Positions 63,448-64,000 of a stretch of DNA of 64,000 bases are shown here, piece by piece. Within the stretch, counting starts at the first letter, position 1; the number at the start of each line of letters is the position of its first letter. This stretch comes from [Clostridium] aerotolerans DSM 5434. Its GTDB lineage: Bacteria > Bacillota > Clostridia > Lachnospirales > Lachnospiraceae. The DNA is taken from assembly GCF_000687555.1 (NCBI RefSeq), contig NZ_JHWJ01000010.1, positions 121,507 through 185,506 of the forward strand, written 5' to 3'. Below the pieces are notes generated by a model that saw only the letters and a list, made by a program, of their open reading frames with translations, was not told where the DNA came from and did not search any database. The position numbers and the translations under genes are program-made.

Positions 63448-63762
63448 ATGAAGGAAAAGGCATGTATGGCAGATCTGAAAAGAGGGCAAAGAGGTGTCAT
63501 AGCTAAGCTGTCTGCTTACGACGATATGAGAAGGCGTCTGCAGGATATCGGACTGATTGAAGGTACGGTTGTGGAGTGCCTTGGAAAAAGTCCGTTGGGC
63601 GATCCTACAGCATTCTTAATCAGAGGTGCAGTGATTGCCCTGCGAAGGGAAGACGCAGGGCGGGTGCTGGTACGCCTGGAACAAGAGGATATGGGAAGAC
63701 GCCGTTTTGAAGAAGAAGTGGCGGCAGCGGCGGTCACCCAGGAGGAAGATGCATGGGATTAA
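63448..63762 (+). CDS. feoA: FeoA family ferrous iron transport protein
   Basis: A 104-residue cytoplasmic protein with an SH3-like fold that supports the FeoB iron channel. [31 protein letters not shown] and [20 protein letters not shown] are typical. The C-terminal tail (about 80-104) is acidic and alanine-rich and longer than usual. GCGGAGG precedes the ATG. It overlaps the feoB start by 10 bp. Confidence 0.92.
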   Translation: MKEKACMADLKRGQRGVIAKLSAYDDMRRRLQDIGLIEGTVVECLGKSPLGDPTAFLIRGAVIALRREDAGRVLVRLEQEDMGRRRFEEEVAAAAVTQEEDAWD

Positions 63763-63926
63763 GCAGAGACTCTGTTGGTATCAAATCTGTGGATCTGGGG
63801 CTTGAAATTAAGAAGCGTAAGGATAGTGATAAGGTAATTGCACTGGCTGGAAATCCCAACGTAGGGAAGAGTACGGTGTTTAATCAGCTTACAGGGATGA
63901 ACCAGCACACGGGCTGGTGGTGTTAG
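63753..63926 (+). pseudogene. feoB: FeoB, N-terminal fragment, interrupted after 54 codons
   Basis: An ATG at 63753 with GGAGG upstream begins a FeoB GTPase. The G1 motif GNPNVGKST (residues 33-41) and [11 protein letters not shown] (44-54) are intact. At the point where FeoB proteins continue NWPGKTV, the frame changes to WWC and stops at TAG (63924-63926). The sequence after this is unlike FeoB in any frame. A mobile-element insertion is the likely reason; the rest of feoB would lie beyond the window. Confidence 0.8.
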
Positions 63927-64000
63927 AGGTAAAATAATATTGCAACGAAAAAGGCTGTTCCCAGCTGAATTTTATAAGAAGACCACGGTATAATCCCTTT
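63915..64000. mobile_element. Possible left end of an insertion in feoB
   Basis: The segment after codon 54 of feoB is A-T rich and not feoB-like. Read on the minus strand it has an open frame ending at TAA near 63935 (KGIIPWSSYKIQLG...), which could be the tail of a gene carried on the insert. No transposase motif or inverted end can be verified because the window ends here. Confidence 0.4.

Noticed and set aside
63262..63489. 75-codon minus-strand frame overlapping the repressor start and feoA
   Set aside because: It covers the divergent promoter region and overlaps two better-supported genes.

Overview
The window reads as chromosomal DNA of an anaerobic Firmicute of class Clostridia, most likely a Lachnospiraceae member of the Lacrimispora / Clostridium saccharolyticum-indolis type. 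This is inferred from protein families and not from a marker gene. Supporting signs are moderate G+C, strong AGGAGG ribosome sites, two T-box leaders, the AspRS-GatCAB route to Asn-tRNA, YesMN-type two-component systems, sugar ABC importers without their own ATPase, and a surface protein with ATPSEA repeats and choline-binding-like repeats. No tRNA, rRNA, CRISPR array or prophage was seen.

Region 1 (1-13.4 kb) is a citrate-fermentation locus. It holds the tail of a MATE exporter, citX, citDEFG, an OmpR-type response regulator divergent from a Cache-domain histidine kinase, a P-type Ca2+-type ATPase, a CitMHS-type metal-citrate transporter, and the beta and tiny gamma subunits of a Na+-pumping decarboxylase. 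The decarboxylase alpha subunit and the citrate lyase ligase CitC are not in the window. The citD and transporter promoters share an 11-bp-periodic direct repeat that could be the operator of the response regulator.

Region 2 (13.4-30.3 kb) concerns pectin. It has a YesMN two-component system, a CUT1 sugar ABC importer (binding protein and two permeases), a secreted beta-helix protein with duplicated C-terminal domains, a small secreted protein broken at an A8 tract, a beta-carbonic anhydrase, and a 1990-residue cell-surface enzyme. That enzyme fuses a GH28 polygalacturonase to a PL9-like pectate lyase and has two CcpA-like cre sites upstream.

Region 3 (30.4-34.5 kb) has a GGDEF protein, a Tyr T-box with tyrS, and an HD-GYP protein.

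Region 4 (34.6-52 kb) is a rhamnogalacturonan-I utilisation locus: a DUF1961 protein, a GH2-like enzyme, a membrane-bound AraC regulator, an LplB/YtcP/YtcQ-type importer, a YetA/PL26-like lyase, a PL11-CE12 fusion, a GH105 hydrolase and a polysaccharide-deacetylase-like protein. None of these enzymes has a visible signal peptide, so the locus appears to import large oligosaccharides and finish degradation in the cytoplasm.

Region 5 (52-64 kb) is mainly housekeeping: mntP, a 160-bp MITE-like element with TA flanks, a NYN ribonuclease, an Asn-type T-box with aspS-gatCAB, an aminotransferase, a LysR regulator, a GNAT acetyltransferase, icd, a DtxR/MntR repressor, feoA, and the start of a feoB that breaks off after 54 recognisable codons, probably through an insertion running off the window.
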